DNA of 64,000 bases. Origin: Pseudomonadota bacterium. Lineage in GTDB: Bacteria > Pseudomonadota > Gammaproteobacteria > Steroidobacterales > JBCBZW01. The stretch lies in contig JBCCWS010000009.1 of the NCBI GenBank assembly GCA_039193195.1, positions 62,001 through 126,000 of the forward strand, in the 5' to 3' direction. Under the pieces are notes generated by a model. It saw only the letters and a list, made by a program, of their open reading frames with translations, was not told the DNA's origin and did not search any database. The first letter of the stretch is position 1; the number at the start of each line of letters is the position of its first letter. Positions 9,192-17,767 of the stretch are shown one piece after another. A program made the position numbers and the translations under genes.

Positions 9192-10427
9192 GTGATCAAC
9201 TGGATATCTGAAGACTCGATGACGAGGTCGGCGCAAACCGGTGGTGCGTGGCTATTCCTGCTGGGGCTCAGCGCCCTCTCCCTGGCAACGCACGCCGAGG
9301 ACGAAGGAACGGGGCGTCGACCCGCTGCGTGGACGCTTGCGCAAACGCAGGGCTTTCATCCAACGCCTCGCGACACGGCGAGTGTCTTCGACATGTCTGG
9401 CAGCAGCTCCTTCGGCGCCTTTGGTGGCTACGCGGAAGCCCTCGACATCTCCGGCGCCACGGCACCGAGCACCAACACCTTCTTCGACGATCTCTTCCTG
9501 TTCAACGCCAGTACCCGGACTTGGCACCAGGTCAGCGGTAACGGGGCGGGACCGGCGCCGCGGGCGTTCGCCTGCGCCGTTTACCACGAGGCGAGTGAGA
9601 GCGTGATCGTCTTCGGCGGCACGCAGTTCGAGGCTGATTTCTCCGCCTTCACCTATTTCGACGACCTATGGCAATTCGACCTCGCCAGCGCGACCTGGAG
9701 CGCCCTGCAACCCACCGGTGCACGGCCCTCGGCTCGGGCTGGCTTCGGCTGCGACATCATCGACGAGGCGATCTACCTGTTCAGCGGCAACGGCGATGAC
9801 TTCAATACCGACAACGAGCTGTGGCGCTATGACATCGCCGAGCAGGCCTGGACACTGGTACAGGCCGACGCACCCGATGACAGCACGCGGCCCGTCGCAC
9901 GCACGCAGATGATCTTCACCCGCATTCCCGGTCGGCGCGAGATTCTGATGGCGGCTGGCGATGCCTTCGAACAGATCCCCGAGCCACCGTTCCTGGTCGC
10001 GGTCACTCAGGAGGATGTGTGGCGCTACGACATCGACGCCGACCGTTGGACGGAGCTCGACACCCAGAACAAGCCCGAACCGGCGCGCAATCACCGTGCT
10101 TACACGATGATCTCCGATCGCCTCTTGCTTGTGCAAGGCGGCGATGCACAAGGCGACCTAACCACTGACGACACCTGTCCAGCGCCGCTGTTTTGCCTGA
10201 TCCCGGCCTCGCCAACGAGCGATACTTTCGTCTACGACATCGTGGGCGAGCGATGGTCCCAGCTCGACCTACCCACGGGGGCACCCCCCGCAAGGCGATC
10301 TGCTATGCGCGCCGTCGAGGGCACCGTCTACCTGTTCGGAGGTTACGGATGGGACGGGGACAATGCAGTCGGCAAGATCGCCAACCCCTACACTTGGCAG
10401 CTCAGTCTTCGGCGCCATATGCCCTGA
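9192..10427 (+). CDS. Exported kelch-repeat beta-propeller protein
   Basis: The protein has 411 residues, with a signal peptide (WLFLLGLSALSLATHA) after a short N-terminal extension. At least five kelch motifs follow, with patterns such as FFDDLFLFNASTRTWHQV, SVIVFGG, YFDDLWQFDLASATWSAL, AIYLFSGNG, ELWRYDIAEQAWTLV, DVWRYDIDADRWTEL and GTVYLFGGYGW. Kelch propellers usually bind proteins or carbohydrates, and some (galactose oxidase) are enzymes. I do not see the Cys-Tyr copper site needed for oxidase activity, so a binding role is more likely. The GTG start is supported by a perfect AGGAGG eight bases upstream; an internal ATG at 9219 would also leave the signal peptide intact. A strong stem-loop follows the stop codon. 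Confidence 0.85.
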   Translation: MINWISEDSMTRSAQTGGAWLFLLGLSALSLATHAEDEGTGRRPAAWTLAQTQGFHPTPRDTASVFDMSGSSSFGAFGGYAEALDISGATAPSTNTFFDDLFLFNASTRTWHQVSGNGAGPAPRAFACAVYHEASESVIVFGGTQFEADFSAFTYFDDLWQFDLASATWSALQPTGARPSARAGFGCDIIDEAIYLFSGNGDDFNTDNELWRYDIAEQAWTLVQADAPDDSTRPVARTQMIFTRIPGRREILMAAGDAFEQIPEPPFLVAVTQEDVWRYDIDADRWTELDTQNKPEPARNHRAYTMISDRLLLVQGGDAQGDLTTDDTCPAPLFCLIPASPTSDTFVYDIVGERWSQLDLPTGAPPARRSAMRAVEGTVYLFGGYGWDGDNAVGKIANPYTWQLSLRRHMP

Positions 10428-10454
10428 CGCAAAAGCGCCTACCGGCGCCCCGGT

Positions 10455-10481
10455 CTCTGCCAGGCTTAGGGCCTGGCAGAG
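10455..10481. terminator. Perfect 11-bp stem-loop, likely bidirectional terminator
   Basis: CTCTGCCAGGC at 10455-10465 and GCCTGGCAGAG at 10471-10481 form an uninterrupted 11-bp stem with a five-base loop. It lies between the end of the kelch gene and the end of the opposing dockerin-like remnant. There is no T-tract, so intrinsic termination is plausible rather than certain. Confidence 0.55.
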
Positions 10482-10818
10482 CATATGTTAGCGATTCGAC
10501 TTGGTCCGGGTGGAGCGAACAAGTCCGCACGGGCGATGCGCAGGTCGCGCCCGTTGACGATGCCATCGCCATTTAGGTCAGCATCCTCACCACTGCTCTG
10601 CAGGGCAGCGCGAATGAACGCCAGATCCTGGACGTTGACCAGACGGTCGTTGGTGAGATCCGCATCGCAGAAGTTGCCGATTCCATCGCTATCGGTATCC
10701 CGTTGATTGGGGTTGCGCGGGGAGAGGCGGTCGTCCGTAAGGCCTTGCGCCGTCGGCATCACAGTCAGCTTCCAACACGATGGTGTATTGCGCCTCTAGG
10801 CTGGCCTCAGCTGTCCCT
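10466..10818 (-). pseudogene. Remnant of a thrombospondin-type-3/dockerin C-terminal region
   Basis: The minus strand reads NPNQRDTDSDGIGNFCDADL, then two calcium-loop repeats (NDRLVNVQDLAFIRAAL and DADLNGDGIVNGRDLRIARA), ending LFAPPGPS. This is the typical tail of large secreted proteins in several gammaproteobacteria: a thrombospondin-type-3 stretch followed by a dockerin-like EF-hand pair. Upstream, the same protein continues in another frame (TIVLEADCDADG at about 10753-10788), so at least one frameshift has occurred. No start codon or body of the protein is present, and the 5' side meets a miniature inverted-repeat element. I read it as the decayed 3' end of a lost gene. Confidence 0.7.
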
Positions 10819-10979
10819 AGTGGGCCGCTTGGTAAATAAGGTGACGCTCAGCGAGTAGCACGGGCGTCATCGCGGCGTTGCATCGCTTGCCAATGGCGAT
10901 GCCATTGGCTGCGCCACGCGCCTTGCTGACGCTGCCCCTACGCAGACTGAGCGTTGCCTTATTTGCCAAGCGGCCCACT
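10819..10979. mobile_element. Miniature inverted-repeat element (about 161 bp)
   Basis: The ends form 33-bp inverted repeats with three mismatches (10819-10851 and 10947-10979), beginning AGTGGGCCGCTTGG. The centre holds a second perfect 9-bp hairpin, GCCAATGGC at 10889-10897 and GCCATTGGC at 10901-10909. There is no transposase gene, so this is a non-autonomous element or the fused ends of a deleted insertion sequence. It adjoins the dockerin remnant. No clear target duplication is visible. The family is not identified. Confidence 0.7.
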
Positions 10980-11105
10980 CGTTCGGCGATCCCTGAAGCA
11001 ATTGACGCCCTTTCCTATGCTGTACTGCAGCATGTAGCCCTGTAGGTGACCGTCCCTGCGGTATAGTGCATCCAATCCAGAACAAACCGCTTGCTAATTC
11101 CGCTC

Positions 11106-11681
11106 GTGCCCCCCTCCACACAGCAAACCCAGCTCACCTCGCTACTGAATCAGTGGCGCACAGGTAACGAAGACGCGTTAAGCGAGATCGTGCCCGCCGT
11201 GTACACGGAACTGCACCGCATCGCGAGCAGCTACATGCTCAGACAGCCCGAGCAGCACACGCTCCAGGCGACCGCTCTGATCAATGAGGCGTTCCTGCGT
11301 CTTGGTGACGTCAAGGTCGAGCTAGAGAACCGGGGGCACTTCATCGGCATCGTGGCGAATCTAATGCGCCAGATCCTGGTGGATCACGCACGGGCGAAGG
11401 GCGCGCAGAAACGCGGCGGCGGAGCTCAGCGTGTCGACATCGACGATGCCAACCTGCACAGCCCGCCGCCTTCCGTCGACGTGCTCGCGCTCGATGCTGT
11501 TCTGCAAGCACTCGAGAAGCGGGACGCGCGCAAGGTACGCATCGCCGAGCTCTACTACTTCTGTGGGGCAACCTACGAAGAGACGGCGGCCGCGCTGAAC
11601 ATCTCCGTCGCCACCCTATCCCGCGAGCTAAAGGTACTGAGGTTGCTGCTCGCCAAGAGCCTCGACGCGACGCCCCGATGA
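11106..11681 (+). CDS. ECF sigma factor (Sigma70_ECF type)
   Basis: This sigma factor of about 191 residues is of the type usually linked to Ser/Thr kinases. Region 2 is seen in LTSLLNQWRTGNEDALSEIV, PAVYTELHRIASSYML and HTLQATALINEAFLRL; NRGHFIGIVANLMRQILVDHARAK follows, and region 4 is ARKVRIAELYYFCGATYEETAAALNIS. It would direct RNA polymerase to target promoters. The GTG at 11106 is preferred to a TTG at 11091. The stop overlaps the ATG of the kinase gene (ATGA at 11678), so the two are translationally coupled and the kinase probably controls this sigma factor. No anti-sigma gene is present. Confidence 0.9.
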   Translation: MPPSTQQTQLTSLLNQWRTGNEDALSEIVPAVYTELHRIASSYMLRQPEQHTLQATALINEAFLRLGDVKVELENRGHFIGIVANLMRQILVDHARAKGAQKRGGGAQRVDIDDANLHSPPPSVDVLALDAVLQALEKRDARKVRIAELYYFCGATYEETAAALNISVATLSRELKVLRLLLAKSLDATPR

Positions 11682-14161
11682 ACGCCCTGGAGCGTGCGCT
11701 CGACAACTGGGAACGCTTGGACGATCTACTCATCCAGGCGACGGCGTTACCGGTGGACCAAGTCGAGGCCTTTTGCAACGATGCATGCGGCGATGATCAG
11801 GAGCTGCGAACGCTGCTTCTGGAGCTGGCCACTGCCACCGTTGTTTCCGACGAGCGCATCCGCGGGTCGATCTCCCAACTGGCCGATGGCCTGAAGCATG
11901 ACACGTTGCTCAGCGGAGAGCGCTTGGGCGCCTATTGCATCGAATCGCTGCTCGGGCGCGGAGGCATGGGCGAGGTGTACCTGGCGTCGCGCGCAGACGG
12001 GCAGTTCGAAAAGCAGGTCGTGGTGAAGGTGATTCAACGCCGCCTAAACGAGGGCGAGTTCGTGGATCACTTCCGCACCGAACGCCAAGTGCTCGCCACC
12101 TTAAGCCACCCGTATATTCCCGGCCTGCTCGACGCCGGTCAGCTCGAGGACGGGCGACCCTACCTAGTCGCCGAATACGTTGAAGGTGGAGTGCCTGTAA
12201 CGGACTACTGTCAAGAGCATGGCTTGTCCCTGCGACGGCGCTTGGCACTTGTCGAACGGCTGGCACAGGCCGTGCAGCACGCTCACAGCAAGCTCGTGCT
12301 CCACCTTGACATCAAGCCAGCTAATATACTCGTACAGCACGATGCTACCCCGAAGCTACTCGACTTCGGCATCGCCCGCCTAATTAACGATGCACAGACG
12401 GGCCACGCGGCCTTCACCCCGGACTACGCCAGCCCCGAGCAGATCCGCGGACAAACCCCCACAGCGGCGAGCGACATCTACTCGCTCGGGGTGTTGATGT
12501 ACGAGCTGCTAGGAGGCGAGAGACCATTCCATGCGCCTCCTTACGCAGATCTGCAAACGAAGCTCGCGGAACGAGATCACCTCGAACGCCACCTGCGCAC
12601 AGCAGCACAGCTGACCGATGTACCGCAAGACCTCCGTGCCATCATCGGCAAGGCCATGTCAGCACAAGCTGAAGACAGGTACGGCTCCGTCGAGGCGTTC
12701 CTGCAGGACCTGACCCGTTTCCGCGATCACCGGCCAGTTAGCGCTCGAGCGCCGACGGTTGCCTATCGGCTGGGAAAATACTTGCGCCGCAACGCCGTGG
12801 CCCTCGCGGTGGCGTCGGCGATCATCTCGCTATTGGGGACGTTCGCCGTTCGCGAATACCAGCTACGCACGGAGGTGCAAATCGCCTTCGAGCGGGCCGA
12901 GCAGGAAGCGCTGACGTCTCAGCAGGTCTCCGATTTCCTCACGAACCTGTTCAAGGTCTCCGACCCTAGCGAGGCGAGAGGAAACTCGGTGACCGCACGT
13001 GACCTTTTGGACAAGGGCGCGCAGCGCATCAGCGAGGATCTCCAACAACAGCCCCTAGTCGCAACCCGAATGATGGGCGTTATCGGCACCGTTTATGTGC
13101 AGCTTGGCTTGTTCGACGAGGCTATTGAGCAGTTTGAGGAAGCTATCGCCCTGCGAGACGCGGTGCCAGGCGGTGATCCGGCTGAGCGCTTCGAGCTTCG
13201 CAACGTCCTGGGCGATGCTTACTTGCGACGAGGGCGCTTCGACGATGCGGAATTCACCCTACTCGATAACCTTGCGCTTATCACCGAGGTGCTCGGCGAA
13301 GACGATAAGCGCATGGCGACCACGCTACGCAAACTCGGCGATCTCTACATGCGCCAAAGACGCTTGGACGAGGCGGAGAAGGCACTCTTGCGTGGACTTC
13401 CCATCAGGGAAAAAGCGGTCGGGACTGAGCACCCGAACTACGCTAGCCATCTCGTCTCCCTGGGCATCGTTTACTCACAACAGAATCGAAACGAGGAGGC
13501 GGAGGAATTGTATCTTCGCGCCATCGACATCATCGAACGAACTGATGGAGTGGACGGCCCTATCCTTGGCATTTACCTCACTAACCTCGGCAACGTCCTT
13601 GGGCGCATGGGGCGCGATGAGGATGCCGAGCAAGCGCTTCTGCGCAGTCTGGAGATCGCGCAGAGGGTGCTAGAGCCGGATCATCCTCGAATCGCGAACA
13701 GCACCATGAACTTGGCAGCACACTACGCGAGCCGCAAGCTCTTCGAGCAAGCCGAACGCTACGGCCAACGCTCCCTCGAGCTGAACACGAGACTGTTCGG
13801 CGAGGCGGACTACCGCGTTGGCGTGTCTCGGTACAACCTGGCTGAGGTATGGTCTCAAATGGAGCGCTACGAGCAGTCCCAGGCGATGGTCTTCTTAGCC
13901 ATCGATACCTGGCAAAAGGTGCATGCCCCAGATCACGTACACTTTGGCTACGCTTACGAGCTAGTCGCAGCCAACTACCGGGCCCAGTCGCGTGAAGAGG
14001 AGGCAGAGCGCTACCTGCTCCAGGCCATTGAGATCTTCGAGACCAACGGCGACGAAAGAAAGCGCAGGATCGCCCTCGGCGAGTACGCAAAGCTGCTGCG
14101 GGCCACGGGCCGAGAAGCCCGCGCCGATCAGATCGACGCCTCCTTGGGAGAGCCTTCCTAG
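11678..14161 (+). CDS. Transmembrane Ser/Thr protein kinase with C-terminal TPRs
   Basis: This 827-residue kinase probably relays a signal to the coupled ECF sigma factor. An N-terminal helical region of about 80 residues precedes the kinase domain. The glycine loop is LGRGGMGEVYLAS (92-104), the ATP-binding Lys is K117, and the metal-binding DFG is at 229-231. The catalytic loop reads HLDIKPAN (209-216) where HRD is usual, so the Arg is replaced by Leu while the Asp is kept. A membrane helix lies near 373-392. Beyond it are about ten TPR units rich in DEAE pairs (such as GDLYMRQRRLDEAEKALL), where a partner or peptide may bind. If standard topology holds, the TPR part is periplasmic. Confidence 0.92.
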   Translation: MNALERALDNWERLDDLLIQATALPVDQVEAFCNDACGDDQELRTLLLELATATVVSDERIRGSISQLADGLKHDTLLSGERLGAYCIESLLGRGGMGEVYLASRADGQFEKQVVVKVIQRRLNEGEFVDHFRTERQVLATLSHPYIPGLLDAGQLEDGRPYLVAEYVEGGVPVTDYCQEHGLSLRRRLALVERLAQAVQHAHSKLVLHLDIKPANILVQHDATPKLLDFGIARLINDAQTGHAAFTPDYASPEQIRGQTPTAASDIYSLGVLMYELLGGERPFHAPPYADLQTKLAERDHLERHLRTAAQLTDVPQDLRAIIGKAMSAQAEDRYGSVEAFLQDLTRFRDHRPVSARAPTVAYRLGKYLRRNAVALAVASAIISLLGTFAVREYQLRTEVQIAFERAEQEALTSQQVSDFLTNLFKVSDPSEARGNSVTARDLLDKGAQRISEDLQQQPLVATRMMGVIGTVYVQLGLFDEAIEQFEEAIALRDAVPGGDPAERFELRNVLGDAYLRRGRFDDAEFTLLDNLALITEVLGEDDKRMATTLRKLGDLYMRQRRLDEAEKALLRGLPIREKAVGTEHPNYASHLVSLGIVYSQQNRNEEAEELYLRAIDIIERTDGVDGPILGIYLTNLGNVLGRMGRDEDAEQALLRSLEIAQRVLEPDHPRIANSTMNLAAHYASRKLFEQAERYGQRSLELNTRLFGEADYRVGVSRYNLAEVWSQMERYEQSQAMVFLAIDTWQKVHAPDHVHFGYAYELVAANYRAQSREEEAERYLLQAIEIFETNGDERKRRIALGEYAKLLRATGREARADQIDASLGEPS

Positions 14162-14218
14162 CACCCAGGCTCTGCGCATAGGCGTCGCGTCGGATAGAAG
14201 CCACTGCGGCTGCGCCGG

Positions 14219-14488
14219 CTATCCTTCCTTGAGTCTGTCGATTTCCTCGGACAGATAATGGCTTTTGTGGCTATCGGTGACGATCGCCTCCAACACTTGT
14301 ACGCGCTCGCGCAGGCGGTCGATCTCCTCGTCGCGTTCGGACAAGGCCCTTTCCAGCATACTCTTCACCCCAGGTGAGGACGCATCGGCACTGCCGGAAT
14401 CGTCAATGCCGTGCTTGGCTCGGACAATGGCCACGGCGGCCCAGGCAACGATCGCGACGACCGGGATGATGTACGGGGTGTCGAACAT
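14219..14488 (-). CDS. Small membrane protein with coiled coil, PspB-like
   Basis: The protein has 89 residues. One N-terminal membrane helix (YIIPVVAIVAWAAVAIV) is followed by a charged linker and a coiled coil, ending ERDEEIDRLRERVQVLEAIV, then TD and SEEIDRLKEG. The layout and the RVQVLEAIVTD-type segment resemble PspB, the small membrane partner of PspC in the phage-shock envelope-stress response. No pspA, pspC or pspF gene is adjacent, so the assignment rests on architecture alone. It converges on the kinase gene across a 57-bp gap. Confidence 0.6.
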   Translation of the reverse strand: MFDTPYIIPVVAIVAWAAVAIVRAKHGIDDSGSADASSPGVKSMLERALSERDEEIDRLRERVQVLEAIVTDSHKSHYLSEEIDRLKEG

Positions 14489-14716
14489 TATGCGCTTGCC
14501 TCAGCTGTAGCTTCCAGACGCCTGACCACTCTACCGCGAGCGCACACGCCCTTGTACTCTAACCGCTCTGCACTCTCTCTCCCGCTCAGGTTATCGCCTG
14601 GGCCGTCCGCATCAGCTGAAGGACCTACGCTTCCCTGGGACACTCAGGTCGTCCTCAACCCCCTTCCGCAGCGCTTGAGCGCCCGCGACCGCAGGGGCGA
14701 CCTATCCTACCGAATC

Positions 14717-14872
14717 TAGTGTCCTGAGTTGGTAGTTCGTTGTTTTATTGGCACCCGGGGTTTTTTGCCGGTGCGCGGCGGGGGGTGGCCGCCCCTTGGT
14801 GTTCTCTATCCCTTCGTCGGGGCCCCATCCGCGCCCCCAAAACAAACCCCCCACTCCCAACTCAGGACACTA
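14717..14872. mobile_element. TA-ended MITE, copy 1 (156 bp)
   Basis: The element begins TAGTGTCCTGAGTTGG and ends with its exact complement, CCAACTCAGGACACTA. Beyond this 16-bp perfect repeat the similarity continues imperfectly inward (TTCGTTGTTTT against AAAACAAACC). Both ends finish in TA, as expected of elements that target TA dinucleotides (IS630/Tc1-mariner type). The interior is GC-rich and non-coding. Related ends occur at 41201-41363 and, decayed, at 38751-38904. Its right end abuts the ribosome-binding site (AAGGAG at 14875-14880) of the next gene. Confidence 0.8.
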
Positions 14873-14885
14873 AGAAGGAGCACGT

Positions 14886-15914
14886 ATGAAGCCACACGTT
14901 GTCTTCGCCATCGCTGCGGCAATCGCAAGCCTCACGGCGGTGCTGCTGGTGCGGGCTCCTGCGCCGTCGACTAGCGCTGATTCGGATGCCCCCGCGGACG
15001 CCCCCGCCAGCACCGTGGCTCCGGTGATCGAACGAACTGATCCGCAGGAGACTCTGGTATCCCCAGCACCGGAGGCCGCTGCGGAAATTAGAGCGCCATT
15101 GCCCGAGCACGCCATTGAATCGCTGTCCCTTGAGGAGCTGCAGGTTCCGTGCGGCTGCCGCTGGGAGTTACACCAGCGCCAGGTGCAGTACGAGCAAGAC
15201 CTGCGCAACGCCCAAACAAAGGATCCCGGCTGGGCCTATGAAACCGAGCAGCTACTGCAGCAGTTCGTGGCGTCGAATCTGCGATCGCACGCGGTGGACG
15301 AGGTCAGCGTCGAGTGCCGAACAACGTTCTGCGACATACGCGCCAACGGCTCGATCGAAGCCGCGACTGCCTTCGAGGAGGTCATCAAAGAGGCCCAGAT
15401 CGAGCCCTGGAGCACGTTCAATTCTGGTCGGCAGATCCGCACCACACCCAAGGACACCAATGCTGCGTCCTACCAAGCACTGGTGTATCGAGAGTCGGTG
15501 CCGGACGATCTCGTGTTGCCAGACCTTCCGGAGCCGTCAGCCGAGGGGTCGTGCCCGTGCGCTTCCGATGCGTGGCAAGGTCGCCGCCTCAAGCTCGAGC
15601 AAGAAGCGCGTGCAAACGAAATCAAAGACCCTTACTGGGCGTATGAGAAAGAGCAGCGACTGAACACGTTGGTAGCTGACCATGAACTGTCATCTGTCCT
15701 CGAATCGTGGACGGTCGACTGCCGGCAAACCTACTGCGACATCCGAGCCACCATGACGGGCGAGGAGCAGGGAGGATTCAACCAGTTGATTCTGGAGATT
15801 GCCCAAGACCCAACACTTGGATTTGGTGGAAATTGGTCGGTCGCCGCCTCGGGCATCGGCGAAGCACTGGAGCTGGAAGCGCGGTTAATGAGAGCCCCCG
15901 ATACGGACCGGTAG
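14886..15914 (+). CDS. Exported protein with duplicated Cys-pair domain
   Basis: This 342-residue protein has an N-terminal signal or anchor segment (VVFAIAAAIASLTAVLLV) and a Pro/Ala/Ser-rich spacer. Two copies of one domain follow, at about residues 90-205 and 220-335. Each copy has a CxC at its start (PCGCRW and CPCASD), the segment KDPGWAYETEQ or KDPYWAYEKEQ, and VECRTTFCDIRA or VDCRQTYCDIRA. The CR-x-x-x-CDI cysteines suggest a conserved disulfide in the periplasm. I have seen this domain pattern in single-copy hypothetical proteins of gammaproteobacteria but know no function. AAGGAG gives a firm ATG start, directly beside a MITE end. Confidence 0.75.
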   Translation: MKPHVVFAIAAAIASLTAVLLVRAPAPSTSADSDAPADAPASTVAPVIERTDPQETLVSPAPEAAAEIRAPLPEHAIESLSLEELQVPCGCRWELHQRQVQYEQDLRNAQTKDPGWAYETEQLLQQFVASNLRSHAVDEVSVECRTTFCDIRANGSIEAATAFEEVIKEAQIEPWSTFNSGRQIRTTPKDTNAASYQALVYRESVPDDLVLPDLPEPSAEGSCPCASDAWQGRRLKLEQEARANEIKDPYWAYEKEQRLNTLVADHELSSVLESWTVDCRQTYCDIRATMTGEEQGGFNQLILEIAQDPTLGFGGNWSVAASGIGEALELEARLMRAPDTDR

Positions 15915-16165
15915 CTCGTCGACACCACGGCACCAGCACCCAGGCCTTGGTCCGCGACGCGCTTGGCAGGAGGGCCGTAGAGACACGCTACAACTTCGCG
16001 AGCGGACCGGTCCCCGAACACAACGGCTTTGCACAGCACACTTCGCCTTCGATGCCAATGACTCGCCCGCTGCCGCGGTGGCTACGACCGGTTCCTACGC
16101 GGTGTTACCCTGGCCACGCCGCTGATCGAAGCACGCTTGGGGCTCCAACCACCATAGGAACTGCA

Positions 16166-17767
16166 ATGAAGCCGCGAAACTCATGGCCATTACCCCTTCC
16201 AACAGCCCTTTGTTCTCTGCTCGCGATGGCGCTCCTTTGCATCATGAGCCTCAGCCTGGGCGCCGAGACTGCCACCCAGAGCGCCCCCAATGAGGGAACC
16301 GAGGAGAAGGCGTCCGCAGAGCTTCCTCGTCGTGAATTACCTGCTGACAGTGCGCAGACCCGAGAGGCCGAAGTAGAGATCCGAGGCAACCGTGTGCCTT
16401 ATCGCGTGACGATCGGCACTCAGCCGGTCTATGGCGATGAAGATGCGGCTATCGCTGCCCTTCACTACACTTTCTATGAGCGTAGCGACGTCGATGCGCG
16501 AGAGCGGCGCCCCCTGTTCATCTCCTTCAACGGTGGGCCGGGGTCTGGCTCCCTCTGGATGCACCTGGGATACACCAGCCCCAAGGTGTTGATGATCGAC
16601 GAGGAAGGCTACCCGGTGCAGCCCTACGGCGTACGCGACAACCCCCACTCGATTCTCGATGTAGCAGACATCGTCTACGTTAACCCCGTCAATACCGGCT
16701 TCTCCCGCATACTGGACGAGAGCGTCGATCGCGAGACGTTCTTCGGCGTCGAGGCAGACGTCAAGTACCTGGCCGGCTGGATCGACGTCTTTGTATCGCG
16801 CATCGGCCGCTGGCGCTCGCCAAAGTACTTGATCGGCGAGAGCTACGGCACCACGCGTGTCTCAGGCCTTGCGGGCGAACTACAGAACCGCCACTGGATG
16901 TACTTGAATGGCGTGATCCTCGTCTCCCCGACGGGCCTTGGCTTGGAGGCGACGGGTCCTTCTCCCCGTTCCACGCTGCTGAAGCTGCCCTACTACGCCG
17001 CAGCGGCGCACTATCACGGCCAGCTCGAGCCTGCTCTGCAAGCGAAGGACCTGATGGAGGTACTAGCGCAGGTCGAGGCGTTCACGATCGAGCAGTACCT
17101 GCCGGTAGCGGCCAAGGGGGGCTTCATCGACGAGGATGAGCGCCGCCAAGTGGCTGAGCAGGTAGCGCGCTATTCCGGGCTGTCGGAGCGCTTCGTGCTC
17201 GACTACAACCTCGCCGTGCCGGCCTCGGCCTTCTGGAAGGAGCTGCTGCGCGAGGAGGGGTACACGATCGGACGCTTGGACTCGCGCTACCTTGGCTTGG
17301 ACCGGGAAAACGGCGGCGAAGCCTACGATTACCCACCGGAGCTCATCTCGTGGAATCACGCCTTCGCGCCCGCCATCAACGCCTACCTGCGTGATGAGCT
17401 CGAGTTCAAAACGGACCTCCAGTACTACCTGTTCGGACCCGTGCGCCCCTGGGAGGGGCAAGACACCAACGTCGCCGAAGAGCTACGACAAGCCATGGCG
17501 CAAAACCCCTACCTCAACGTCATGGTGCAGTCCGGCTACTACGATGGCGCCACGGACTACTTCTCAGCCAAGTACGTACTGTGGAACCTCGACCGCAGTG
17601 GACGGCTCCGAGATCGGATGCGCTTCGAAGGCTACCGCAGCGGCCACATGATGTATCTGCGCGCTGAGGATCTGGAGACGTCCAATCAGCACTTACGCGA
17701 GTTCATCGAGCAGAGTACGCCCGGCGATGGCGTGCCCGCGAGCTACGGGGTTGTTGGGGATCGTTGA
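16166..17767 (+). CDS. Serine carboxypeptidase (peptidase family S10)
   Basis: This exported peptidase of 533 residues is expected to remove C-terminal amino acids from peptides. A signal peptide (ALCSLLAMALLCIMSLSLGA) leads into the domain. The oxyanion-hole segment is FNGGPGSG (GGPGSG at 123-128) and the nucleophile is Ser226 in GESYG. The likely catalytic Asp is D460 in GYYDGATDY, and the His is H494 in RSGHMMY. All three triad positions are thus present in S10 order. The ATG at 16166 has AGGA six bases upstream; a longer frame to 15707 overlaps the preceding gene and is not credible. The 3' end overlaps the opposing gene by 25 bp. Confidence 0.92.
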   Translation: MKPRNSWPLPLPTALCSLLAMALLCIMSLSLGAETATQSAPNEGTEEKASAELPRRELPADSAQTREAEVEIRGNRVPYRVTIGTQPVYGDEDAAIAALHYTFYERSDVDARERRPLFISFNGGPGSGSLWMHLGYTSPKVLMIDEEGYPVQPYGVRDNPHSILDVADIVYVNPVNTGFSRILDESVDRETFFGVEADVKYLAGWIDVFVSRIGRWRSPKYLIGESYGTTRVSGLAGELQNRHWMYLNGVILVSPTGLGLEATGPSPRSTLLKLPYYAAAAHYHGQLEPALQAKDLMEVLAQVEAFTIEQYLPVAAKGGFIDEDERRQVAEQVARYSGLSERFVLDYNLAVPASAFWKELLREEGYTIGRLDSRYLGLDRENGGEAYDYPPELISWNHAFAPAINAYLRDELEFKTDLQYYLFGPVRPWEGQDTNVAEELRQAMAQNPYLNVMVQSGYYDGATDYFSAKYVLWNLDRSGRLRDRMRFEGYRSGHMMYLRAEDLETSNQHLREFIEQSTPGDGVPASYGVVGDR

